DNA of 64,000 nucleotides, from assembly GCF_016612535.1 (NCBI RefSeq), contig NZ_JAENXS010000001.1:3187501-3251500 (forward strand). The letters are read 5' to 3'. Position 1 is the stretch's first letter; each line of letters opens with the position of its first letter. Both the position numbers and the translations under genes were made by a program. Source of the stretch: Bradyrhizobium diazoefficiens. GTDB lineage: Bacteria > Pseudomonadota > Alphaproteobacteria > Rhizobiales > Xanthobacteraceae. The notes under the pieces were generated by a model. The model did no database searches. It worked only from the letters and a program-made list of their open reading frames with translations, and had not been told where the DNA came from. Shown here one piece after another: positions 9,240-17,957 of this stretch.

Positions 9240-10391
9240 ATGTCGACAAGCAACTTTATCGTCGCGCGTGAATGCATGCTGGCGCGCATTGCGCAAACGC
9301 GGGACGCGGTCACAGTAGGTCTGCCGCACTGGGCCAGCACAGAGGATGGAAAATGGACATCCACGCCCGACGGTGATTGGACCGGCGGCGCCTTCGTCGG
9401 CGAACTCTGGCTCGCGCATCTGGCCGATCCAGGACGCTTCCCGCTCTCTGACGCACATGCTGCCCTGGCCCGGATGCTGCCTCGCGCCCAGCGTCGGACG
9501 GCATTCAAGGGTTTTGGATTTTACCACGGTGCTGCGCTTGGAAACATCCTCTTCGCCGACGAAGCGGCACGCGATGCCGCGCTCACGGCAGCCAGGTCTC
9601 TTGAACAGATGTTCGACCCGAAACTGGGCTTGATCCCGCTCGGTCAGGATGCCGAGGAGGCCAGCGCCGTCGGTTCAGCCGAAAGCAGCATCGACTCCCT
9701 CCAGGCCACGGGCCTGCTCTACTGGGCCGCGGACCAGCTCCGTGACTCGCGCATGGAAGAGATCGCCAACGCGCACATGCGGAAGGTTTTGGAGATCCAT
9801 GTGCGACCCGATAACTCGGTGATCCAATCATCCACGCTCGACCCGCAGACGGGGAAGGTGCGGAGAACGCATACCCACAAGGGATACAGCGATGTTAGCA
9901 CCTGGGGTCGCGCACAGGCTTGGGCGATGCTCTATACCGCTCATGCGGCCATGGTTCGTCCCGAGGAGCCCTTGTGGCGCGAATTTGCCGCGCGCGTGCT
10001 GGACTGGTGGATCGACCACGTTCCCACGGACCTGGTCGCGTACTGGGACTTTGATGATCCAGCAATTCCGAGTGCCAGCAGAGATACTGCGGCCACCGCT
10101 ATCGCGGCGGCAGCATGTTTGCGGCTTGCGTCCGCACTCCGGCCCAGCGGGGGTGCCAAGTACCGAGACTTCGCGGAACGTACCGTGACGCAGCTGGTCT
10201 CGGGATACCTCACGCCCATCGGCTCTGGCGACCAGCGTCCGCCTGGAATACTCACCGGCGGATGCTTCACCCGAAAAGCCGTGGCGCGGGACATCGATGC
10301 AGCACAAGACGCAGAACTGATATTCGGGAGCTACTTCCTGTTCGAGTCTCTTATGATCCTCACTGGCCTGGTCACGGCAGGTCGCATCTAG
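9240..10391 (+). CDS. Glycoside hydrolase family 88-like unsaturated glucuronyl/rhamnogalacturonyl hydrolase
   Basis: A 383-residue cytoplasmic (alpha/alpha)6-barrel protein, from the ATG at 9240 behind GGGAGAAAAC. GH88 hallmarks are visible: DWTGGAFVGELWLAHL near residue 39, ESSIDSLQATGLLYWA near 144 (its Asp matches the catalytic Asp of unsaturated glucuronyl hydrolase), HKGYSDVSTWGRAQAWA near 216 and SRDTAATAIAAAACLRLA near 283. These enzymes hydrate and open the unsaturated uronyl residue left by polysaccharide lyases. The segment aligned with the family HDLGF motif reads FKGFGF, so one acidic residue seems absent. No signal peptide is seen, so the substrate would be an imported oligosaccharide or disaccharide. 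Confidence 0.78.
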   Translation: MSTSNFIVARECMLARIAQTRDAVTVGLPHWASTEDGKWTSTPDGDWTGGAFVGELWLAHLADPGRFPLSDAHAALARMLPRAQRRTAFKGFGFYHGAALGNILFADEAARDAALTAARSLEQMFDPKLGLIPLGQDAEEASAVGSAESSIDSLQATGLLYWAADQLRDSRMEEIANAHMRKVLEIHVRPDNSVIQSSTLDPQTGKVRRTHTHKGYSDVSTWGRAQAWAMLYTAHAAMVRPEEPLWREFAARVLDWWIDHVPTDLVAYWDFDDPAIPSASRDTAATAIAAAACLRLASALRPSGGAKYRDFAERTVTQLVSGYLTPIGSGDQRPPGILTGGCFTRKAVARDIDAAQDAELIFGSYFLFESLMILTGLVTAGRI

Positions 10392-10785
10392 TTCCATTGA
10401 ACCAGGTCAAAGCGAGAGCGAGTCGCTGATTCGGCCGCGCCTTTGCCATCCGACGCGACGAACGCTTCCCTGATGCGAGGACAGGGAGCCGCGGGAGGCG
10501 GAAGTATCCGCGGCGCGCCGGCTGTCACCCACAACTCTGAGCGCCTCGGGCCGCGCATGCTTTCGCCGAGGCTGACATTGATCAAGGTCACGGCCAAGTC
10601 AAAAAACAGATTGATTGCGGCCGCTGCTGGTCTAGCCGTTGGCGTCCTAACGACCTTGCTTGCTCTTATCCTCAGATCACTGGATGAGATGCTCCAGCGC
10701 GGGAGACGTTCTGACTGTGGCAAATCATAGGGACGTTCGATGCTGGCAGTAAAGCCTTGCGCGCGCGAAGGCAGCACTGGCGGAA
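10392..10785. other. Intergenic region before the IS3-family element
   Basis: About 390 bases run to the left inverted repeat of the IS. A plus-strand frame of 95 codons (10443-10730) has one hydrophobic stretch but no ribosome site or recognisable family, and the opposite strand has an equally open frame. I see no supported gene. Confidence 0.4.
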
Positions 10786-11124
10786 TGAACCGCCCCGGGT
10801 TTGCCGGAGGCCGTTTGGTTTAAGTTACGCCGCCATGGCCGGTTGTTCCAGCATGGCGTAACAGCGTTGTTCGGCTTCGGCCGGCGGAATGTTTCCGATG
10901 GGCTCCAGGAGCCTTCGGTTGTTGAACCAGTCAACCCATTCCAGCGTCGCGAACTCGACAGCTTCGAAGCTGCGCCATGGCCCGCGCCGATGGATCACCT
11001 CGGCCTTGTAGAGACCGTTGATGGTTTCGGCGAGAGCATTGTCATAGGAATCTCCTACACTGCCGACAGAGGGCTCCACGCCTGCTTCAGCCAGGCGCTC
11101 GGTGTATTTGATCGAGACGTATTG

Positions 11125-12584
11125 GGCGGATTCAAGCGGTCGTCGCAACATCGATTGTGTTCATTCATGGTAGCCACTCGTCAAGCGCCTCCGCTGGCGT
11201 TTTCCATCCCAGCGTCTTTCTCGGTCGGGCGTTTAGGGCAGCAGCAACGGCGGTGATCTCTTGGACGCTATGTACGCTGAGGTCAGTGCCTTTGGGGAAG
11301 TACTGACGCAGCAGCCCGTTGGTGTTCTCGTTAGTGCCACGCTGCCAAGGACTCTGCGGATCGCAAAAGTAGATCTGCACGCCGGCGTCGATCTTGAGAC
11401 GATCATGTTGGGCCATTTCGGCCCCTTGGTCCCAGGTCAGCGAACGGCGCAGTTCTTGTGGCAAGGTGGTGATGGTACGAGTAATCGCGTCCCGTACGGC
11501 TTCAGCTCCGTGTCCCGCGAGCGCAGGTCCGTTCTTGATGCGCAGAGCTTCGCCGTGCCCCACGAGACGGGGAAGATGGAGCAGCATCGTAAACCGCGTG
11601 GTACGCTCGACCAACGTACCAATTGCTGAGCTGCCAAGACCCAGGATGAGATCTCCCTCCCAGTGTCCCGGCACTGCTCGATCGGCTGCTTCGGCGGGCC
11701 GTTGACTGATCATGATCTCCGGCGAGACAAAGCCCTTGCCTCGCCTTCTTACGCGCGCTCTAGGTACTCGTAGCACGCGTCCCGTTCGCAAGCAGGCCGT
11801 CAGTTCGCGGCGTAGCGCTCCCCGGCCTTGAACGAAGAGGGCCTGATAGATGGCTTCATGGCTGATGCGCATCGTGTCGTCGTCCGGGAAGTCAATCGGC
11901 AAGCGTCGCGCAATCTGCTCCGGGCTCCAGGCCTTGGCCCATCGCCGATCTCTTCGCGGGCCATGCCGGCGACCTTTCCACGGAACGACCGGGCCGGGAA
12001 CGGGAGCGCCGCTCGGTGCCACGACGACGCCGGCAAGTCTCTCCTCCACATAAGTGCGCAAGGTTTTGTTGAGCGCAAGTTTGGTCAGCTTGGGCCGACA
12101 TGCCGATCGGTCTGCATGCCACTGGGCAGTCGTCGCCCGATACTCCAGCCCGCCGCTTCGGGTAGCCGCGTTGCGTCGTAGTTCACGGGAGATTGTCGAG
12201 GCGGACCGACCGAGGCGGCGCCCGATCTCTTGCATGGAGTGGCCCTGCACCTTGAGAAGTGCGATCTCCTCGCGCTCGGCCAACGATAGGTACCGCCCGG
12301 AGAGCGGCTTTGCCGAAAACCGGAAAATTGCTGGTGGCATGCCGCCCGCCTTTCGGAACAATCTGTATCCGACAGGCTGCGATACTCCGGCTTCAAGCGC
12401 AGCTGCTTCACTGCTCAGCCCCGCGGCAATCCCCCGCCAAAATCTGCCCTGTTCATCACGCCCCGCCACCTGTGGCCGCCCCGGCGATGGCAATGGCGCG
12501 CGTCCAGACCGTGCCGATCTCCGTCCTCCAATACTCATCGCAACCTCCAATGTGTGAGTGTTGCGACGACCGCTTGAATCCGCC
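11125..12584 (-). mobile_element. IS30-family insertion sequence (1460 bp)
   Basis: Terminal inverted repeats beginning GGCGGATTCAAGCGGTCGTC match for 26 bases at both ends. The flanking 3-bp repeat TTG (11122-11124 and 12585-12587) fits the 2-3-bp duplications of IS30-family elements. The transposase frame is intact, so it may still be mobile. It inserted within the DDE domain codons of the host IS3 OrfB. Confidence 0.93.
11165..12538 (-). CDS. IS30-family transposase
   Basis: An intact protein of 457 residues from the ATG at 12538, which follows GGAGG by 5 bases; the open frame continues upstream into the flanking IS3 gene and should not be used. The N-terminal half has the IS30 HTH (SLAEREEIALLKVQGHSMQE, then GRSASTISRELRRNA). 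The C-terminal half has the DDE catalytic core, with acidic residues in GHWEGDLILG, TWDQGAEMAQHD and NENTNGLLRQYFP. It catalyses copy-out/paste-in transposition of the surrounding element. The gene ends 40 bases inside the left repeat. Confidence 0.95.
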   Translation of the reverse strand: MSIGGRRSARSGRAPLPSPGRPQVAGRDEQGRFWRGIAAGLSSEAAALEAGVSQPVGYRLFRKAGGMPPAIFRFSAKPLSGRYLSLAEREEIALLKVQGHSMQEIGRRLGRSASTISRELRRNAATRSGGLEYRATTAQWHADRSACRPKLTKLALNKTLRTYVEERLAGVVVAPSGAPVPGPVVPWKGRRHGPRRDRRWAKAWSPEQIARRLPIDFPDDDTMRISHEAIYQALFVQGRGALRRELTACLRTGRVLRVPRARVRRRGKGFVSPEIMISQRPAEAADRAVPGHWEGDLILGLGSSAIGTLVERTTRFTMLLHLPRLVGHGEALRIKNGPALAGHGAEAVRDAITRTITTLPQELRRSLTWDQGAEMAQHDRLKIDAGVQIYFCDPQSPWQRGTNENTNGLLRQYFPKGTDLSVHSVQEITAVAAALNARPRKTLGWKTPAEALDEWLP

Positions 12585-13189
12585 TTGGCTACCCCTGTCG
12601 CTATGGTGCACGAGCCCGCCGCGATGGACCGGCTGCCGATCATGCAGTGCCTGCTCCAGCGCATCGAGCACGAAGCTCGCATGTGCCGTGCGCGAGGCTC
12701 GCCAGCCCACGATCCTGCGGGCATAGGCGTCGATGACGAAGGCGACGTAGACGAAGCCGGTCCATGTCGCGACATAGGTGAAGTCGGAGAGCCAGAGAAC
12801 GTTCGGCCTTGGCGCCTTGAACTGGCGGTTGACGTGATCCAGCGGGCATGGCGCGGCCTTGTCGCTGATCGTGGTTCTGGCGGGCTTGCCGCGGATAACC
12901 CCTTGCAAACCCATGTCCCGCATCAGTCGCGACACTGTGCAACGGGCAACATCGAAGCCTTCGCGCTTGAGCTGTCGCCAGATTTTGCGCACGCCATAGA
13001 CACAGAAGTTCTGATCGAACACGCGCCGGACCTCGATCTTCAGCGCAGCATCCTGCCGAGCGCGAGCGGACAGCCTAGCGGGATCGCGCCGCTTGGCCAC
13101 ATGGGCGTGGTAGGTCGAGGGGGCGATCGGCAAGACCTTGCAGATCGGCTCGACCCCATGCGCCCCACGATGATCATCGATAAAGGCGA

Positions 13190-13519
13190 TCATGGCTTGG
13201 ACCGGCGGTCGAGCTCCGCCATCGCAAAATACGCGCTCGCCTTGCGCAGGATCTCGTTGGCTTGCCGAAGCTCCCGGTTCTCCCGCTCGAGGGCCTTCAG
13301 CTTCTCGGCCATGTCGGTCGGAACGCCGGCCCGCTGACCGCTATCGACCTCGGTCTTCTTGACCCAGTCATGCAGCGTCTGCGGCGTACAGCCGATCTTG
13401 GTGGCAATCGACGTCACTGCCGCCCAGCGCGAGGGATGCTCACTCGCGTGATCCAGAACCATCCGAACCGCACGGGCCCGGACCTCGGGTGAAAACTTGT
13501 TCGTCGTCTTGCTTGTCAT
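13190..13519 (-). CDS. IS3-family transposase OrfA
   Basis: A 109-residue protein with an HTH of the IS3/IS911 OrfA type ([20 protein letters not shown], then [22 protein letters not shown] sequence) and a C-terminal leucine-rich coiled coil ([20 protein letters not shown]). It binds the IS ends and dimerises. The ATG overlap with OrfB at 13190-13193 allows the fused product by programmed frameshift. It is intact, although its OrfB partner is broken. Confidence 0.92.
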   Translation of the reverse strand: MTSKTTNKFSPEVRARAVRMVLDHASEHPSRWAAVTSIATKIGCTPQTLHDWVKKTEVDSGQRAGVPTDMAEKLKALERENRELRQANEILRKASAYFAMAELDRRSKP

Positions 13520-13569
13520 GGCCCCATCCTCTCAGGAGTTGGAGCCTCCGGCAAACCCGGGGCGGTTCA

Positions 13570-14219
13570 GAAGGCCAACAGCGTCTCCGCAAACACTGCT
13601 CTTCAGCTTGGTCAAGCGATCCCGCTTGGCGCATACAAGACGAAGCAATTCCCAGGACGTCGATCCGACAATTTGCATGAGTGCGACGATCCCATTTCTG
13701 GGTCGGAAGCCTTTTTGCCCGCGAACTCTCGTCGGTAGCGAGGCGCAAAAAAATCGCTTCGGGCAAGACTGTCTTGTTTAGGTTTGGGAACGGCCAACTG
13801 CGATCACACAGAGCGCTAGCTAGCCCGCCGCCGAACTGTTGGTTAGGCCTGGCCCCCAGGCGAGGTGAGGGCGTCACCTTTGCGAATGCGGCGCTCAGCA
13901 CGGCCCACAAAAACTGGCTCACTGGCGCCCCCAGGATTGGGAGGAACAACATTCAGAGCTTGCTCTTTTCGTACGAATACGAACGCGTCCGGCTTCAGAC
14001 ATTTGTCGGGAGTCGGCCGCGCGAGATCGTCGTTCGCAAACCAAATGATCAAATGTGTTTAGGAACGTCGCACTGGGGGCGCGCACACGAAGCGATCGAG
14101 GAAGTGGTATGGCGCTTGCTTAAAAGGAAAGCGAAACCACGTATTCGCTCCCTTGCCGACTAAATACATTCGCCTGCAATGGACCGGTACGTCGCTTCTT
14201 GAGCGACGGGAGCCAAGAT
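13570..14219. other. Region between the IS3 element and the PurF-like gene
   Basis: About 650 bases with no convincing gene. A 160-codon plus-strand frame (13681-14163) has no ribosome site, no recognisable domain and an open opposite strand. The useful signal is the sigma-54 promoter at 14105-14120. I looked for a NifA-type TGT-N10-ACA site upstream of it and did not find one. Confidence 0.5.
14105..14120 (+). promoter_or_regulatory. Sigma-54 (RpoN) promoter ahead of the PurF-like cluster
   Basis: TGGTATGGCGCTTGCT fits the consensus TGGYAYR-N4-TTGCW, with the exact 10-base spacing between the GG and GC doublets. The predicted start is near 14131, about 90 bases before the ATG at 14220. It implies control by an enhancer-binding protein such as NifA or NtrC. 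Confidence 0.65.
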
Positions 14220-15836
14220 ATGTCCGGCGTAGCTGCTGCGTTTCGATGCTCTTCAAGCACGTCACGGGCGACGGTTTACGATCGGCTCAGGCACATGGTT
14301 CCGAAACTTGCACTTCGTGGACAGGCGGGGGTCGGCGTTGCAGCTTTCATGTACGACAAAGGTCCTCGATACGCGAGAGCGCTTCAGCCATCATGTGATG
14401 CACTGCGCATTGATTGCAATGAACAGGATTTCAGGCCCCATGTCGCAATCGCCCATATTTGTAGTCGATGCCGCGGCGCCGGCGCCGGCGATCGCAACGC
14501 GCAACCAATTCGCCACAATGCGGGTGTCAGTCGCAGTTTGGCCATCTCTCTGGATGGAGCCTTGGTCAATGCCCGTGAACTTAGAGGAGAATTGCTCTCC
14601 GAGGGCTATAGGTTAAGCGACAACACGGATGATGAGCTTTTGCTTAAGTGGGTTGAACGCTCTTGTGAAAGAGATTATTGGCGGCACGGCCTGGCCGTCA
14701 ATTATGAAAAAGTCTTTCGCGACATTGATGATCGTATTGATGGGGCTGTTAGCGCGCTTTTCCTGGACGGAGAGGGAAGTCTAGTTGCCTACCGCAATCG
14801 ATCGGGTTTGCGTCCGTTGGAAACTATGCAAACAGACGACGGCTTCTTGCTCTTTGCTTCTGAAAATTGTGCCTTTGCCGGTCTGGAAGGCAAGACAGGG
14901 CAAATGTTACCGGGCCACATCAAGTATATAGACGGAAAAATGGGAGCTTGCGTTGATCGTTTGGTGAGCTGCGGGCAGCACAAAGCCAAACTTTGCGCTT
15001 ACGAAACCCTCTACCTGGGAAGCCCGAAGACATCGATCAAAGGCCAATCACATTTCGAAACGCGTTATAACATCGGCGCCGCTCTTGCTGGCCTTGTTGC
15101 GAAGCGAGTGCAATCAGAACCAGATTCCGCGCCGATAATCGTTTCGTCAATGCCGCATACTGGGAGGCCGTACGCTGATGGTCTGTTTGAAGCTCTCCCC
15201 GAATACGGCGTGCTCGCCCAGCGGCAGGAAGTAGTCGAAACGCAATCTTCTCAGCGAACCCTCATTGGTGCACCCAGCGAGCGGACGTGTACCATTTCTC
15301 GAAAGTACCGCGTGTCAGGACCTAATCTTGATCAAGCTACAATAATAATTGTCGACGAGGCCCTCATTCGTGGCGATACCAGCCGGGCTGTCACAAGTAT
15401 GCTACTTGGCGCTGGGGCTAAAGCCGTACATTGGGCGATTGGTTCGCCCCCTATTGTGGCTCCGAACTACTATGGCATGGGTATCAACACGCTGGATGAG
15501 TTGGCATTCTGGCAGATATGGAAGCGACTGGCCCCCGAACACCGCACGGAAAGCCTTCGATTTCACAGAATGCAGATCGAAGTTCTCGGAATCATTGAAC
15601 ATAATGTCGCGGCATCCATCGACGCTGCCACGATCGCGTACCTGCCGTTCGCACTTCTCCTATCGTCGCTGCCCTGCAGGCCAGACAACTTCGATTTGTC
15701 GCCGTTTACATTCGAGATGCCCACTCCTGCGGGACAGAAGCGCGCGAATAGAAGCTTGCACCAATTGCTCGCCGGTGTTTCCACCTGGAATCGACGCGCT
15801 CTCGAGGTACATCATGAAACCGACCCTCGTCTTTGA
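14220..15836 (+). CDS. PurF-like amidophosphoribosyltransferase homologue with Ser in place of the glutaminase Cys
   Basis: A 538-residue protein from the ATG at 14220 (GGGAG upstream), co-linear with PurF. The first domain keeps RGQAGVGVAAF, LDGALVNAREL, LVAYRNRSGLRPL and FASENCAF. The phosphoribosyltransferase domain keeps CAYETLYLGSP, the PRPP loop as VDEALIRGDTS (normally DDSIVRGTTS) and GAGAKAVHWAIGSPPI. The mature N-terminus reads SGVAAAF where PurF has CGIVG, so the nucleophilic cysteine needed to release ammonia from glutamine is missing. It could use free ammonia or another amine with PRPP. It is not likely the housekeeping purine gene. It overlaps the next gene by 23 bases, giving a three-gene operon. 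Confidence 0.82.
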   Translation: MSGVAAAFRCSSSTSRATVYDRLRHMVPKLALRGQAGVGVAAFMYDKGPRYARALQPSCDALRIDCNEQDFRPHVAIAHICSRCRGAGAGDRNAQPIRHNAGVSRSLAISLDGALVNARELRGELLSEGYRLSDNTDDELLLKWVERSCERDYWRHGLAVNYEKVFRDIDDRIDGAVSALFLDGEGSLVAYRNRSGLRPLETMQTDDGFLLFASENCAFAGLEGKTGQMLPGHIKYIDGKMGACVDRLVSCGQHKAKLCAYETLYLGSPKTSIKGQSHFETRYNIGAALAGLVAKRVQSEPDSAPIIVSSMPHTGRPYADGLFEALPEYGVLAQRQEVVETQSSQRTLIGAPSERTCTISRKYRVSGPNLDQATIIIVDEALIRGDTSRAVTSMLLGAGAKAVHWAIGSPPIVAPNYYGMGINTLDELAFWQIWKRLAPEHRTESLRFHRMQIEVLGIIEHNVAASIDAATIAYLPFALLLSSLPCRPDNFDLSPFTFEMPTPAGQKRANRSLHQLLAGVSTWNRRALEVHHETDPRL

Positions 15837-16494
15837 TTGGAATGGGACGCTGCTCGATGACGCGTCCGCACTGCTCCAAACCACCAATTCCATACTAGAT
15901 CGCTTTGGGCATGCGGCAATCGACATGAACACCTTTCGCGAACATTGCGACGTTCCTCTGTCTCTTCTTTATCGCAGTCTCGGAATGTCGCGAGACGAGG
16001 TCGCAGCGGTAGATCAGGATGGGAGTGCCATCTTTCACGACACCTACGAACCTCTTGCCAGTAGAGCCGATTTGCGCGAGGGCGCGCGCAGAATGTTGGA
16101 GCTGGCACGCCAACAAGCGGCTTCCTCTATCATCGTTAGTAACCACATAGTCGATCCTCTGCGCGCCCAATTGAGACGACTTGAAATCGACGGCTACATC
16201 GACGATGTGATCGCCTTTGAAAGCCGCGCCAGTCAATATCAATCGATGAGCAAGGGCGATCGGCTTCGTCTATACATGCAGAAGAACAACCTCGAGCCGG
16301 CGTCAACCTTCATCATTGGTGATATGCCGGTCGAAATAGATATTGCACGTAATCTCGGCCTCACAAGCATATCCATTACTGGAGGATTTGTTTCGGAATG
16401 GCGCCTGCGGGCAGCGCGTCCAGACTACACAGTTAAAAATCATTATGAGCTCTTGCCGATTCTGAAACGGCATGGCTTTTTCCCGGATGCTTAG
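15814..16494 (+). CDS. HAD-superfamily hydrolase (phosphatase-like)
   Basis: A 226-residue HAD protein, starting inside the end of the PurF-like gene (ATG 15814, GAGG 6 bases ahead). Motif I is FDWNGTLLDD: the nucleophile Asp is present, but the usual second Asp is Asn, a variant seen in some phosphoglycolate-phosphatase-like members. Motif II is IIVSNH, the motif III lysine is in KGDRLR, and motif IV is FIIGDMPVEIDIA. It probably removes phosphate from a phosphoribosyl or other phosphorylated intermediate made by the neighbour. The cap domain lies at about residues 17-85. Translational coupling with the upstream gene is likely. Confidence 0.83.
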   Translation: MKPTLVFDWNGTLLDDASALLQTTNSILDRFGHAAIDMNTFREHCDVPLSLLYRSLGMSRDEVAAVDQDGSAIFHDTYEPLASRADLREGARRMLELARQQAASSIIVSNHIVDPLRAQLRRLEIDGYIDDVIAFESRASQYQSMSKGDRLRLYMQKNNLEPASTFIIGDMPVEIDIARNLGLTSISITGGFVSEWRLRAARPDYTVKNHYELLPILKRHGFFPDA

Positions 16495-16497
16495 ATC

Positions 16498-17403
16498 ATG
16501 GTTGGCCAGGAATCGTCACCCAACGTCCTTCCCGAAACCTCGAAGCTGAGAATAGGCCTCATCGGAACCGGACGCATGGGTACCGGTATGGGCATCAGCC
16601 TTTTGCGTCGCCAGATTGAGCTGCACATCAAAGCCAACAAGAATCGCTTCGGTGCGGATCGCTTGACTTGTGCGGGTGCCCTTGAACATCCTTCGATCGC
16701 GGATCTGACGCAGCATGTAAGTGCCGTCGTGTTGTCCTTGCCATCCAGTCGGGAAGTTGAGGCAGTGTGCCTTGGTCAAGATGGACTCTTCGTCCATATG
16801 CCCCAAGGAGGATTGATCATTGATTGTTCGACTTCCTATCCTGCCTCGACAGTCGCGTTGGCCGAGGAAGCTCAAAGAAGTGGCCTGAGCCTGTTGGATG
16901 CACCAGTAACGCGGAGCCCTGAACAAGCAGAGCTAGGCCTTCTCAATGCTATCGTTGGATCGAATGAAGAGCTGTTTCCTGTGGCTAAAGGCATTCTCTC
17001 TGGGTTTTGTGAGACGGTTCTTCATGTGGGTGCTGTCGGACAAGGCCACAAGCTCAAGCTTGTTTACAACAGTATGACTATGGGGATAGCTGCTGTAGCC
17101 GCGGAGGTGTGCCAATTTGCGCACGGACTTGACATCGATCTCATCACGCTCCGCTCTCTGGTCGGTCGCGGCGCCACTAACAGCGGAATATTTCAAGCCT
17201 TTGTGGCCTTCACGTTGGGCGAGAAGCCCGATGCTCTGGCTATCTCGATCGCGAATTCGGCAAAGGATGTTGAGTGCGCTGTGCGCTTGGCGGGGGAGAG
17301 CGCGATTCCGGTGCCAGTGTTGACTGCCGCCGCGCACAAATTTAATGTCTCTGTCGTTGCGGGCAAGGGCGAACTCACGCTGCCCCATCTTGCCCTCCCA
17401 TAA
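16498..17403 (+). CDS. NAD(P)-binding beta-hydroxyacid dehydrogenase (3-hydroxyisobutyrate dehydrogenase-like)
   Basis: A 301-residue protein with the Rossmann motif GLIGTGRMGTGMG near residue 20, the substrate-binding serine region IIDCSTSYPAST near 109, LLDAPVTRSPEQAELG near 138, and the catalytic lysine in GQGHKLKLVYNSM near 187. The family reduces or oxidises beta-hydroxy acids or imines. It starts 3 bases after the HAD stop and completes the tight three-gene operon behind the sigma-54 promoter. A housekeeping role in valine breakdown is unlikely because no other valine genes adjoin it. The role in the cluster is unknown. Confidence 0.84.
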   Translation: MVGQESSPNVLPETSKLRIGLIGTGRMGTGMGISLLRRQIELHIKANKNRFGADRLTCAGALEHPSIADLTQHVSAVVLSLPSSREVEAVCLGQDGLFVHMPQGGLIIDCSTSYPASTVALAEEAQRSGLSLLDAPVTRSPEQAELGLLNAIVGSNEELFPVAKGILSGFCETVLHVGAVGQGHKLKLVYNSMTMGIAAVAAEVCQFAHGLDIDLITLRSLVGRGATNSGIFQAFVAFTLGEKPDALAISIANSAKDVECAVRLAGESAIPVPVLTAAAHKFNVSVVAGKGELTLPHLALP

Positions 17404-17957
17404 ATCTCTTTGTCCTGTGCACAGCGATGGCGAATTGGCTCGAGCCGCGGACCCAGTGCAGAGTGTTCTGATAGGGAGGCGACGCTGGCGCGTCCGCGAC
17501 CTCGCAACTGGCGCATGTCAGTGTTCGAGAGAAATCGTTGGATCGCTCCTCCGACGGTAGGCATGTGACAGCAATAGCGGCTAATGACGAGGCTTTCACC
17601 ACACTGGACGGGCCTGCAGCGCGGCGAAAACTGGAGCATCTGAGCATCTGATCTCGGCGCAACGTCTTGCGCAGTCGAGGGTAGCGCCGACAAAAGGGCG
17701 GTCGCCTGGGCCGGCAGCCGGTCCGTTTCCTCCGAGTATTCAAGCCTCACGCCAAATTGGCGACCGCGCAACAATACGCGGTCGCGATCGCTTTGCGGCT
17801 TTGCGTCAAATGATAAAGGGAAGCGTGAGGCGTCGTTCGCACCAAGATCGCTTATGAAAGCCAATGAGAGAGCTGCCTCGCAACAACTGCAGAAGGCCGC
17901 ATCGGCACAGTTCGCCGCGGGGTTCGGCTGCGAACGCTCAGGCGGAGGCGCTTTGTC
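17404..17957. other. Intergenic region between the dehydrogenase and the FkbM gene
   Basis: About 550 bases in which I see no coding sequence, terminator with a T-run, or recognisable promoter. The long minus-strand frame here continues antisense through the dehydrogenase gene and looks non-coding. Confidence 0.4.

Larger units (their letters stand above)
10825..13193 (-). pseudogene. IS3-family transposase OrfB, split by IS30 insertion
   Basis: The N-terminal part (13193 down to about 12588) runs from [20 protein letters not shown] through the DDE-domain start (LWLSDFTYVATW, HHSDRGSQ). The C-terminal part (about 11121 down to 10825) resumes exactly at YVSIKYTERLAEAG and continues through DSYDNALAETINGLYKAEVI to a normal stop. 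Removing the IS30-family element and one copy of TTG restores an uninterrupted reading frame across the junction (HSDRGSQ-YVSIKY). The start overlaps OrfA by 4 bases (ATGA), as usual for IS3-family elements that make OrfAB by frameshifting. Confidence 0.92.
10786..13569 (-). mobile_element. IS3-family insertion sequence, interrupted by an IS30-family element
   Basis: Inverted ends starting TGAACCGCCCCGGGTTTGCC match over about 26 bases at 10786 and (reverse complement) 13569. They are flanked by a 3-bp direct repeat GAA (10783-10785 and 13570-13572). Without the nested element and its duplication, the IS would be about 1.32 kb, a normal IS3-family size. OrfA is intact; OrfB is split in two. 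The element cannot transpose by itself unless the IS30 excises precisely. Confidence 0.9.

Noticed and set aside
13770..14104. NifA upstream activator site (TGT-N10-ACA) for the PurF-like promoter
   Set aside because: Several TGT triplets were checked in this stretch, but none has ACA after exactly ten bases, so NifA control is not claimed.
13681..14163. 160-codon plus-strand frame before the PurF-like gene
   Set aside because: No ribosome site, no domain, biased Arg/Ser-rich composition, and the sigma-54 promoter lies inside it.
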